A stretch of 64,000 bases of DNA, taken from Candidatus Flavonifractor intestinipullorum. Its GTDB lineage: Bacteria; Bacillota; Clostridia; Oscillospirales; Oscillospiraceae. Location of the stretch: contig DWYC01000057.1 of assembly GCA_019118925.1 (NCBI GenBank), forward strand, positions 1 through 64,000, given 5' to 3'. Below the pieces are notes generated by a model. It saw only the letters and a list, made by a program, of their open reading frames with translations, was not told the origin of the DNA and ran no database searches. Both the position numbers and the translations under genes were made by a program. Shown piece by piece: positions 50,454 through 58,880 of the stretch (its first letter is position 1; each line of letters opens with the position of its first letter).

Positions 50454-51896
50454 TCAGCTAAAGCGCTTCCAGGTCCGGGGGAAGAAGATCAACAGCACCG
50501 GGAAGAGCTCCAGCCGCCCGGCCAGCATGTCGAAGGTCATAATAATCTTGGAGAAATCGGAGAAGTGGCTGAAATTCTGTAGCGGGCCCACGCCGGCCAG
50601 GCCGGGCCCCACGTTGTTGAAGGTGGTGGCTACGGCGGTGAATGTGGTAATGAGGTCCTTGTTATCCAGACTCACCAGCAGGACCGACGCGGTAAACATC
50701 AGCACATAGGTCACCAGGTACACATTGACCGAGCGCACCGTATCTCCCTCCAGAGGGCGGCCCTCCATGCGCAGAACCCGGACCTCCCGGGGGTGCAGGA
50801 AATAGTGGAACTCCTGCCGGATGGTCTTGCACAGGATGAGTACCCGGGAGACCTTCAAGCCGCCGCCGGTACTCCCGGCGCAGGCGCCGATGAACATAAG
50901 GATCACCAAGATGGTGCGGGAGAACTCGGGCCACTGGTCAAAGTCGGTGGTGGAGTAGCCGGTGGTGGTGATGATGGTGGCCACCTGGAAGGCCGCATGG
51001 CGGAGGGTCTCCTCCAGCGTGCCGTACAGATGCCGGATGTTCCAGGCAATGGCGGCGATGGAGACGCCGATGATGGCCAGGTAGCCCCACACCTCTTCGG
51101 CATAGCGCAGCTGCTTGGCCCGCTTCATGAGAATGAGAAAATAGGCGTTGAAATTGATTCCGAAGAGAATCATAAACACCGTCGTCACATTCTGGAGATA
51201 GGGGGAATAGCTGGCCATGGAGTCGTTCTTGATGCCGAAGCCGCCGGTGCCCGCAGTGCCGAAGGTGGTGGTCAGCGCGTCAAACAGCGGCATCTTTCCC
51301 AGCAGGAGCAGCACCACCTGGACCACCGTCAGGACCAGGTAGATCTCATAGAGAATTTTGGCGGTAGACTGAACCTTGGGCGTGAGCTTGCTCACGGAGG
51401 GGCCGGGGCTCTCGGCCTTCATCAGGTGCATATGGGACCCGCCGGACATGGGTACGATGGAGAGGATAAACACCAGCACGCCCATGCCGCCGATCCAGTG
51501 GGTAAAGCTGCGCCAGAAGAGGATGCAGCGGGGGAGGGACTCCACCTCGGTGAGGATGCTGGCTCCCGTGGTGGTAAAGCCGGAGACCGTCTCGAACAGG
51601 GCGTCCACCGGGCTGGGAATCGCTCCGCTGAGGACAAAGGGCACGGCGCCCATAATGCTCAGGACCAGCCAGCTCAGAGCCACGATGACCAGGCCCTCCC
51701 GGCTGTGAAATGCGTTGCCCCGCAGTCCCCCCACGACGCAGGGGATGCCGATGGCCAGGCAGCAGGCCGCCGCCGCCACAAAGGTCCAGCCCTCGCTCTC
51801 GCCGTAGAGGACCGCCACCACAATGGGCAGGAGCATCATGGCCGCCTCCACATTGAGGATCCAGCCCAGAATAAATCGGATTGCCGCGCGGTTCAT
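50454..51896 (-). CDS. trkH: Trk-type potassium uptake protein TrkH
   Basis: ETVSGFTTTGASIL, FGTAGTGGFGIKNDSM, TTTGYSTTDFDQWPEFSR, GACAGSTGGGLKVSRV selectivity-filter repeats. Confidence 0.94.
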   Translation of the reverse strand: MNRAAIRFILGWILNVEAAMMLLPIVVAVLYGESEGWTFVAAAACCLAIGIPCVVGGLRGNAFHSREGLVIVALSWLVLSIMGAVPFVLSGAIPSPVDALFETVSGFTTTGASILTEVESLPRCILFWRSFTHWIGGMGVLVFILSIVPMSGGSHMHLMKAESPGPSVSKLTPKVQSTAKILYEIYLVLTVVQVVLLLLGKMPLFDALTTTFGTAGTGGFGIKNDSMASYSPYLQNVTTVFMILFGINFNAYFLILMKRAKQLRYAEEVWGYLAIIGVSIAAIAWNIRHLYGTLEETLRHAAFQVATIITTTGYSTTDFDQWPEFSRTILVILMFIGACAGSTGGGLKVSRVLILCKTIRQEFHYFLHPREVRVLRMEGRPLEGDTVRSVNVYLVTYVLMFTASVLLVSLDNKDLITTFTAVATTFNNVGPGLAGVGPLQNFSHFSDFSKIIMTFDMLAGRLELFPVLLIFFPRTWKRFS

Positions 51897-51913
51897 GGTA
51901 CTTCAGCGCCCCC

Positions 51914-53272
51914 CTACCGGAGAATGTCCCGGATGTCGTGGAACCCCTTTACGGTGGTAACCACCATAACCGAGTCCCCTACCTGGATACGGTCCTGACC
52001 CCGCGGGAAGATGACCTTGCCCCGGCGGTAGATGCACCCCACCAGCAGATTGCTCTTCAGATCCAGCTCGCTGAGGGTGTGGGCCGTAACCTCCGAGTCC
52101 GTGCGCACGCGGAACTCCAGGGCCTCCGCCCGCCCGTCCAGAATGTTATAGAGGGTCTCCACATTGCTGCCGATGGAATTCTGCGCCGCACGGACGTACT
52201 GGGCGATGTAGTCGGCGGTCAGATACTTGGGGTAGATGACGCTGCCCAGGTCCAGACTTTCGATCACATCGTCAAAGGCGATGCGGTTGACCTTCACCAC
52301 CAGCTTGGCCTGGGAGTGTTGCTTGGCAAAGAGGGAGAGGAGCAGGTTCTCCTCGTCCATATCGGTAATGGCCACGAAGGACTCCGCCGTGGCCAGTCCC
52401 GCGTCCATCAGCAGCTCCTGATCGCTGCCGTCGCCGTGGAGAATGGTGGCCTTGGGCAGAGTCTCACAGAGCTTCCGGCAGCGCTCGGCGTTGAGCTCCA
52501 CGATATGTACGTCGATGCCCATCTCCAGCAGCTGCCGGGCCAGGTAGACGGCAATGGTTCCGCCCCCCACAATGAGGGTGTTGTTGACCCGCCGGGTGCC
52601 CAGGCCCAGCTTTTTGAAGAAGGAGGCCGCCTCCTGAGGGGTGGCCATAATGGAGATGTTATCCCCGTCCTCCAGAACAAAGCCGCCGTTGGGAATGAAA
52701 ATTTTATCCCCCCGCTCCACAGCGCAGATCAGGACCTTGCTCTTCAGGCCGCTGACCACCTGCTCCACGCTCCGCCCGCCCAGGCCGAAGGAGCTGCGCA
52801 GTTTGATGGTCAGCAGTTCCGCCCGGCCCTTGGCAAACGTGTCGATCTTAATGGCCGAGGGGAAACGCAGCAGCCGTGCGATCTCCATGGCCGTGGCCAG
52901 TTCCGGATTGATGACCATAGAGATGCCCATCTGCTCTTTAATAAAGCCGATCTCCTTGTTGTACATGGGGTCCCGCACCCGGGCGATGGTCATGCAGCGT
53001 TTGGACGCCTTTTTTCCAATGAGGCAGCAAAGAAGATTCAGTTCGTCCGAGGTGGTGACCGCGATGAGCAGATCGGCCGCATCAATGCCCGCCTCCATCA
53101 GGACGTTGATGCTCGCGCCGTTGCCGACCACACCCATGACGTCCAATTCGTCGGTGACCTCCTGAATGAGTTTGGCGTCCAGGTCCACCAGAACCAGGTT
53201 GTGGCCCTCGCCGCTCAGCCGTTCCGCCAGAGTGTGGCCCACTTTGCCGCACCCTACCACGATGATCTGCAT
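51914..53272 (-). CDS. trkA: Trk system potassium transporter TrkA
   Basis: MQIIVVGCGKVGHTLAERLSGEGHNLVLVD; two RCK-N/RCK-C halves. Confidence 0.94.
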   Translation of the reverse strand: MQIIVVGCGKVGHTLAERLSGEGHNLVLVDLDAKLIQEVTDELDVMGVVGNGASINVLMEAGIDAADLLIAVTTSDELNLLCCLIGKKASKRCMTIARVRDPMYNKEIGFIKEQMGISMVINPELATAMEIARLLRFPSAIKIDTFAKGRAELLTIKLRSSFGLGGRSVEQVVSGLKSKVLICAVERGDKIFIPNGGFVLEDGDNISIMATPQEAASFFKKLGLGTRRVNNTLIVGGGTIAVYLARQLLEMGIDVHIVELNAERCRKLCETLPKATILHGDGSDQELLMDAGLATAESFVAITDMDEENLLLSLFAKQHSQAKLVVKVNRIAFDDVIESLDLGSVIYPKYLTADYIAQYVRAAQNSIGSNVETLYNILDGRAEALEFRVRTDSEVTAHTLSELDLKSNLLVGCIYRRGKVIFPRGQDRIQVGDSVMVVTTVKGFHDIRDILR

Positions 53273-53424
53273 AGTTTCCTCCGTTTTCCTTCCCTCTCTT
53301 GAGGCTCCGGTTTCGACCGTCCGTCCCGTCCTTCGACGGGGTATCGGCGCATCGTGCTACTATCATATCACCTTCGTTTTATTTTGCAACCACGAATTTT
53401 CCCGGCTCCGGGCCGCATAAAAAA

Positions 53425-53447
53425 GGCCCCGGCCAACGGCCGGGACC
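53425..53447 (-). terminator. terminator downstream of the P-type ATPase
   Basis: Minus ggtcccggcc-gtt-ggccggggcc-tttttt. Confidence 0.85.
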
Positions 53448-53473
53448 GAATGCAGGACGCCTGCTTCCGCGAT

Positions 53474-56113
53474 TCAATTGCGCCCCGTAGCGGCGGGGGA
53501 TTTGGAGCCGGTCCGCCGGCGGCGCAGCCGGCGCAGGGCCTTCTCCCCCTCGCACACCAGGAGAGGCGCCGCCGCCAGCGCCAGCACACTGAGCCACTGA
53601 CGTGGGGAGAGGGGGGCGGTTTGAAAGACCATCTGCAGCGGCGGGAGACAGAGTACGGACAGCTGCATCGCCGCCCCGGCCAGGAAGGCCCGGTTCATAG
53701 CCGGGTTGGAGAACAGGCCGATTTGAAAGAGCGAGCGGTCTTCGCTGCGCACATCGAAGGCGTGGAACAGCTGCGAGAAAGTGAGCGCGGCGAAGGCCAT
53801 GGTATTGGCCGCCGCCCCCGGCTCCGCCGGACCGGGGAGCAGATACCCCAGCCCATAGGCGCCCAGGGTCAGCAGCCCCACCATCGCCCCCTGCCAGAGC
53901 AGGCGCAGGGAAAAAGCCCGGTCAAACAGGGGGGCCCGGGCCTCCCGGGGCGGGCGGGTCATGATTCCCTCCTCCACCGGCTCCACCCCCAGGGCCAGGG
54001 CGGGCAGAGAGTCGGTGACCAGATTGAGCCACAAGAGCTGCACCGGCAGCAGGGGCATTTGGGCAAAATTCCACACTGTGGCCAGGAAGATGCACAAAAT
54101 CTCCCCAATGTTGCAGGAGAGCAGGTAGTGAATGGCTTTGCGGATGTTGGCGTAGATACCCCGGCCCTCCTCCACCGCCCGGACAATGGTGGAAAAGTCG
54201 TCGTCGGTGAGGATCAGGTCGGCGGCCCCCTTGGCCACGTCGGTGCCTGCCGCGCCCATGGCGCAGCCGATGTCGGCGGCCTTCAGGGCGGGGGCGTCGT
54301 TGACCCCGTCGCCCGTCATGGCCACCACCTTCCCCCGGGCCTGCCAGGCCCGGACGATGCGCATCTTGTGCTCCGGGGTCACCCGGGCGTAGACCGAAAA
54401 GCGCTCCACGTCCTCTTCCAGTACCTCCTGGGGCAGGAAGTCCAGGTCCTCCCCTGTGAGGGCCAGGTCGCCCGGGCGGAAGATCTCCAGCTCCCGGGCC
54501 ACCGCCAGGGCGGTGAGCTTGTGGTCTCCGGTGATCATCACCGGCCGGATCCCGGCGGCAAAACACTGCTCCACCGCCTCCCGGACCTGGGGGCGGGGCG
54601 GGTCCATCATGCCCATCAGACCCAAAAAGGTAAGGCCCTGCTCCAGCGTCTCGGCCGACAGGGTCTTGGGGAGAAACTCCAGATCCCGATAGGCCACCCC
54701 CAACACCCGCAGCGCCTGGTCGGCCATGGCCTCGTTGGCCTCCTGGGCGGCGCGCCGGGCGGCCGGGTCCATACGGCACAGGTTTAAAAGCACGTCGGGC
54801 GCGCCCTTTACCATCAGGCGGAAGCCCCCCTCTTTTCGGGGGTGGAGGGTGCTCATCCGCTTGCGCTGGGCGTCAAAGGGCAGCTCGCCCCGCCGGGGAA
54901 ACCGCTGCTCCAGTTCGTTTTTGTCCACGCCCTCCCGGGCGGCCAGCTCCACCAGGGCCACCTCCGTGGGGTCTCCGGTGCACACCGGACCCCCCCGCCC
55001 ATCGTAGCGCAGCCGGGCGTCGTTGCACAGGGCCGCCGCCGTCAGCGCCAGTTCCTTTCGCTCCGGGCGGGGGAGCCACACCCGGGTGACCGTCATTTTA
55101 TTCTGGGTGAGGGTGCCCGTCTTATCCGAGCAGATCACCCCCGCGCAGCCCAGGGTCTCCACCGCCGGCAGGCGCTTAATGATGGCTCCCCGCTTGACCA
55201 TCCGCTGCACTCCCAGGGCCAGGACGATGGTCACCACGGCGGGCAGTCCCTCCGGGATGGCGGCCACCGCCAGGGAGACCGCCGTCAGGAAGAGCTCCAG
55301 CAAATCCCGGTGGAGCAGCGCCCCAATGCCGAACATCACGGCGCACAGGCACAGGCACAGGAAGGACAGCGTGCGGGAGACCTCGCCCATCCGGGCCTGG
55401 AGCGGCGTCTCGCCGCCCTCCCCGCCCAGGAGCATTCCGGCAATGCGCCCCACCTCGGTGTCCATCCCGGTGGCCGTGACCACACAGCGGGCCCGTCCCG
55501 CCGTCACAACGGTGGCCGAGAGCACCAGGTTGCGCCGCTCGGCCAGGGGCGTGTCCGGGTCCAGGAGGGCCTCCGCCTCTTTTGAGACGGGGGCGGATTC
55601 CCCCGTCATGGCGCTCTCGTCGCAGCGCAGCCCCGCACCGGAGAGAATGCGGGCGTCGGCGGGCACCAGGTCTCCCGCCTCCAGCTCAATCACATCGCCC
55701 GGAACCAGATCTTCCGCCGCCACCCGCAACAGCTCTCCCCCCCGGATTACCCGGGCCAGGGGGGCCGAGAGCTTCCGCAGGGCCTCCAGCGCCCGCTGGG
55801 CGCTGTCCTCCTGGGAGAGGGAGATACCGGCGTTGGCGGCCACAATGACCAGAATGATCACCGCGTCCAGCCAGTCTCTCCCCCCGCTGGCGCCCAGCGA
55901 GAGCACCGCCGCCCCCAGCAGCACCAGAACCATGGGGTCCTTCAGCTGCCCCAGCAGCCGCAGGAGCCAATTCGGGGGCTTGCTCTGTTCCAGGCGGTTT
56001 TTCCCATACCGCCCCAGCCGCCGCCCGGCCTCGCCCGGGGTGAGGCCCCGTTTTCCGTCGCTCTCCAGCTCCCGCAGGACCGCCTCTGCGCTTTTTTGGT
56101 GCCATTCTCCCAT
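53474..56113 (-). CDS. cation-translocating P-type ATPase, calcium-type
   Basis: ICSDKTGTLTQNKMTV, DDGVND-type MTGDGVNDAPALKAADIGCAMG, AIPEGLPAVVTIVLALG. Confidence 0.94.
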   Translation of the reverse strand: MGEWHQKSAEAVLRELESDGKRGLTPGEAGRRLGRYGKNRLEQSKPPNWLLRLLGQLKDPMVLVLLGAAVLSLGASGGRDWLDAVIILVIVAANAGISLSQEDSAQRALEALRKLSAPLARVIRGGELLRVAAEDLVPGDVIELEAGDLVPADARILSGAGLRCDESAMTGESAPVSKEAEALLDPDTPLAERRNLVLSATVVTAGRARCVVTATGMDTEVGRIAGMLLGGEGGETPLQARMGEVSRTLSFLCLCLCAVMFGIGALLHRDLLELFLTAVSLAVAAIPEGLPAVVTIVLALGVQRMVKRGAIIKRLPAVETLGCAGVICSDKTGTLTQNKMTVTRVWLPRPERKELALTAAALCNDARLRYDGRGGPVCTGDPTEVALVELAAREGVDKNELEQRFPRRGELPFDAQRKRMSTLHPRKEGGFRLMVKGAPDVLLNLCRMDPAARRAAQEANEAMADQALRVLGVAYRDLEFLPKTLSAETLEQGLTFLGLMGMMDPPRPQVREAVEQCFAAGIRPVMITGDHKLTALAVARELEIFRPGDLALTGEDLDFLPQEVLEEDVERFSVYARVTPEHKMRIVRAWQARGKVVAMTGDGVNDAPALKAADIGCAMGAAGTDVAKGAADLILTDDDFSTIVRAVEEGRGIYANIRKAIHYLLSCNIGEILCIFLATVWNFAQMPLLPVQLLWLNLVTDSLPALALGVEPVEEGIMTRPPREARAPLFDRAFSLRLLWQGAMVGLLTLGAYGLGYLLPGPAEPGAAANTMAFAALTFSQLFHAFDVRSEDRSLFQIGLFSNPAMNRAFLAGAAMQLSVLCLPPLQMVFQTAPLSPRQWLSVLALAAAPLLVCEGEKALRRLRRRRTGSKSPAATGRN

Positions 56114-56214
56114 GCTCCGCCCATCCCTTTCCCAGCACGTCCATTATTTTCCAATTACTGGGATCAGTATAGGCGCTCTGCGCCTCCGATTGCAAGGGAA
56201 TCCTGGCGGGTGGG

Positions 56215-56949
56215 CTACTTCTCCTGCCGGCCGTCGCGCAGCTCTTGGGCCAGACGGCCCAGAAACACCCCGCTGGAGGGACAGCGGGACGGCATTCCGC
56301 CCATCAGCTTCTGATAGGCCGGCGCGGCGGTATGGTGGATGACCTGAATCACATCCCGGATGTTCTTGTCCACCGCACTGTAACTGGAGCGGCTTTGCTG
56401 AATGGCGGGAAAATACGCCTCTTTCAGGAGCATCCCCTCCGGCCCGTAAGCCAGAGTCTGGGCCGTCAGGGCCATCCAGCGGCTGCCCACCCGGTGCTCC
56501 GGCGCGCCCAGCTCCTCCAAGAGGCGCCACACCCGGCTGCGCCGCAGCGGTTCCCGCACCGGGCGGGGCAGGCACAGGGCCTGGATGACGGCCGTGAGCT
56601 CCCCCAGCTCCACCGGCTTTTGGAAGAAGAAGTCCACGCCCAGGTCCAGCACCCGCTCGATTACGGTCTCCGAACTCACCCGGCTGAGGACCACAATCTG
56701 TGGAACCCGCTCCGGCGGGTCCTCCCGCAGGGCCAGCAGAAGCCCCAGTCCGCTCATGCGCGGCATCACCAGGTCCAGGAGGACCAGATCCGGGTTCCGG
56801 GTCCGAATGGCCTCCAGCCCTTCCCGGCCGTCGGCGGCCTCGTCTATGTACAGGGGCAGACTGCTCAGGCTCTCCAGTCCGTCCCGCAGCAGCTTCCGGG
56901 TTCCGGCGTCGTTCTCCACCAGCAGAATATGGATTCCCCCATCGGCCAC
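56215..56949 (-). CDS. Spo0A-like response regulator (receiver plus Spo0A-C-like domain)
   Basis: HILLVENDAGTRKLLRDGL, DLVLLDLVMPRMSGLGLL, FFFQKPVELGEL; C-terminal LEELGAPEHRVGSRWMALTAQTL..GMLLKEAYFPAIQQSRSSYSAVDKNIRDVIQVI. GTG 56949 (GGAGG 8 nt upstream) or ATG 56964 as start. Confidence 0.75.
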   Translation of the reverse strand: MADGGIHILLVENDAGTRKLLRDGLESLSSLPLYIDEAADGREGLEAIRTRNPDLVLLDLVMPRMSGLGLLLALREDPPERVPQIVVLSRVSSETVIERVLDLGVDFFFQKPVELGELTAVIQALCLPRPVREPLRRSRVWRLLEELGAPEHRVGSRWMALTAQTLAYGPEGMLLKEAYFPAIQQSRSSYSAVDKNIRDVIQVIHHTAAPAYQKLMGGMPSRCPSSGVFLGRLAQELRDGRQEK

Positions 56950-57008
56950 ATCATCCACCTCCATCTGATTTCTCAGCGCCTGGGGAGGCAGGCGCGTTTG
57001 GAGGGTGG

Positions 57009-57362
57009 TCACGCCCGTTCCAGCCCCAAGTCCTCCACCACCTGGGCCATCTTCAGCAAGCTGGTGGCCACCAGATCCCGCTCCACCGGCAGCAGGCTGC
57101 TCATCCGCCGGGCCACGGTCTCGCAGACCGGGTCCACCTCCGTGCGTCCGAAGAGCAGGTAGTCCGAGGAGGTGTGCAGCGCCTGCACCATATTCCGCAA
57201 AATGGGGATGGTCATATTCTTCTTCCCCCGCTCGATCTCCGAGACATACTGTACCGAAATGTCCGCCGCTTCGGCCAGGGCCTCCACCGTAATTCCCTGC
57301 CGCAGCCGCAGCTCCCGGATGCGCCGCCCAACCTGGACGCTCAATTCGTGCTTGTCTTCCAT
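57009..57362 (-). CDS. XRE-family helix-turn-helix regulator
   Basis: VGRRIRELRLRQGITVEALAEAADISVQYVSEIERGKKNMTIPILRNMVQAL. Confidence 0.92.
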   Translation of the reverse strand: MEDKHELSVQVGRRIRELRLRQGITVEALAEAADISVQYVSEIERGKKNMTIPILRNMVQALHTSSDYLLFGRTEVDPVCETVARRMSSLLPVERDLVATSLLKMAQVVEDLGLERA

Positions 57363-57504
57363 ATCGGGCCTCCTCATCAACTTTCGCATAAACTGTTTCA
57401 ACTTTAGATATAGGATGACACAAAAGCCCGATTTTGAAATCATCTATCGTGAATATTTTATCTGCTATTGTTTCACTCCGGTTCCGCGCAGCCTGTTTTC
57501 AAGC

Positions 57505-57542
57505 AAAAAATCCCCCGCCTCCCAACACGGAAAGCGGGGGAT
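57505..57542 (-). terminator. terminator of the peptidylprolyl isomerase gene
   Basis: Minus atcccccgc..gcgggggat then tttttt. Confidence 0.8.
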
Positions 57543-57549
57543 TGCGTTC

Positions 57550-58791
57550 TCACGCGGCGGGGGTAGGCTGAGCGGAGGCGTCCGGCGTCGTCTGCGGCGC
57601 GCTCTCCTGTGCGGAAGAAGTCTCGGGGGAGGCCGCCGGGGAGGCGGTCGCCTGCGCCGCCGCCTGGGCCTGCAGCTCCTCAGCCAGCGCGCTGAGCTGC
57701 TCCGAATAGTTCTTGGGATCGATGGTGTCATAGGCGGCGTCGGTGGTCACCTCGGCCGCGTCGATCCACTCCTGGGTCATCTGCTGGAAGCGGTAGCCCG
57801 GGTACTGAGCCCGGGTGTCCTCGGTATCGGCATCCAGACGCAGGATAATATGATAGCCGTAATCGCTCTTCACCGGCTCGCTGAGCTCTCCCACCTCCAG
57901 GGCCAGGGAGGCCTCTTCAAACTCCGGGACCATCTGGCCGGAGGAGGCCGTGTACTCGGTATAGAGCAGGTTGCCCGACTCATCCCGGGTGTCGTCGCTG
58001 CGTTCATTCATCCGCTGGTCAAAGAGCGCCTCCAGATCGTCGGCGGCGCGCAGCTCGTCCACCAAAGCCTGGGCCTCCTGCTGAACCTGGGCGGTCTCCT
58101 CCTCCGAGAAGTCCTCATAGACCGGATAGCCGTACTCATCGGTCTCCCCGGTCTCCCGCCGGGTGCTCAGCAGGATGTGCTTCACCCGGTAGATGCCCTG
58201 ATCCTCCAGAAATGCGTCCATGGCCTCGTCGGTGGGCTCCAGCTCTCCATCCTCGTTGAGCTTGCTGTAGAGGTCCTGCACCAGGTACACGTTCTGTTCG
58301 GTGAGGCGGCGGAAGCCCTCCTCCGAGATGCCCTGGGCCTCCAGCGCCATCTGAAGCGTGGCCCCCGTTCCGGCCAGGCTCTCCTCCATCTGGCTCATCT
58401 GGCTGTCCAGGTCGGCCTGCTCCTCTTCGGTCAGGGTTATGCCGTACTCCTGGGCCTTATTGGACACCACAGCCAGATAGGTCACCGCCTGCAGGGCGTC
58501 GTTCTTGACATACTCGGCCGCGGTGGTCCCGCCCAGATCGGCCTCCCAGTCGGCGTCTTCCAGAAGGTTTCCGTACTGCTGCTGGAGACTCACGCTCTGG
58601 CTGAGCCAGAAGAGGTAGTCCTCGGCGGCCACCTCCCGGCCGTCCACCGTCACCAGGGGGGCGTCCCGCCGGATTCCGGTGAGACGGTAGGTCACATCGT
58701 CGGCAGCCGGCTCACTCTGGCAGCCCGCCAGCCCTCCCAGCAGTAGGGCTCCCGCCAGGAGCACCCCCATTCCCTGTTTTTTGTGGTCCAT
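57550..58791 (-). CDS. parvulin-type peptidylprolyl isomerase lipoprotein (PrsA/SurA-like)
   Basis: Lipobox LLGGLAGCQ; VKHILLSTRRETGE.., MVPEFEEASLALEVGELSEPVKSDYGYHIILRL. Confidence 0.88.
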   Translation of the reverse strand: MDHKKQGMGVLLAGALLLGGLAGCQSEPAADDVTYRLTGIRRDAPLVTVDGREVAAEDYLFWLSQSVSLQQQYGNLLEDADWEADLGGTTAAEYVKNDALQAVTYLAVVSNKAQEYGITLTEEEQADLDSQMSQMEESLAGTGATLQMALEAQGISEEGFRRLTEQNVYLVQDLYSKLNEDGELEPTDEAMDAFLEDQGIYRVKHILLSTRRETGETDEYGYPVYEDFSEEETAQVQQEAQALVDELRAADDLEALFDQRMNERSDDTRDESGNLLYTEYTASSGQMVPEFEEASLALEVGELSEPVKSDYGYHIILRLDADTEDTRAQYPGYRFQQMTQEWIDAAEVTTDAAYDTIDPKNYSEQLSALAEELQAQAAAQATASPAASPETSSAQESAPQTTPDASAQPTPAA

Positions 58792-58880
58792 ATGGAAGTA
58801 TCCTCCTTTTATTAAGTGTCTTTACTATACCACACCAGCATAGCCGGCGCAATCCAAATCTGAAAGCAACCTGAAATCCT

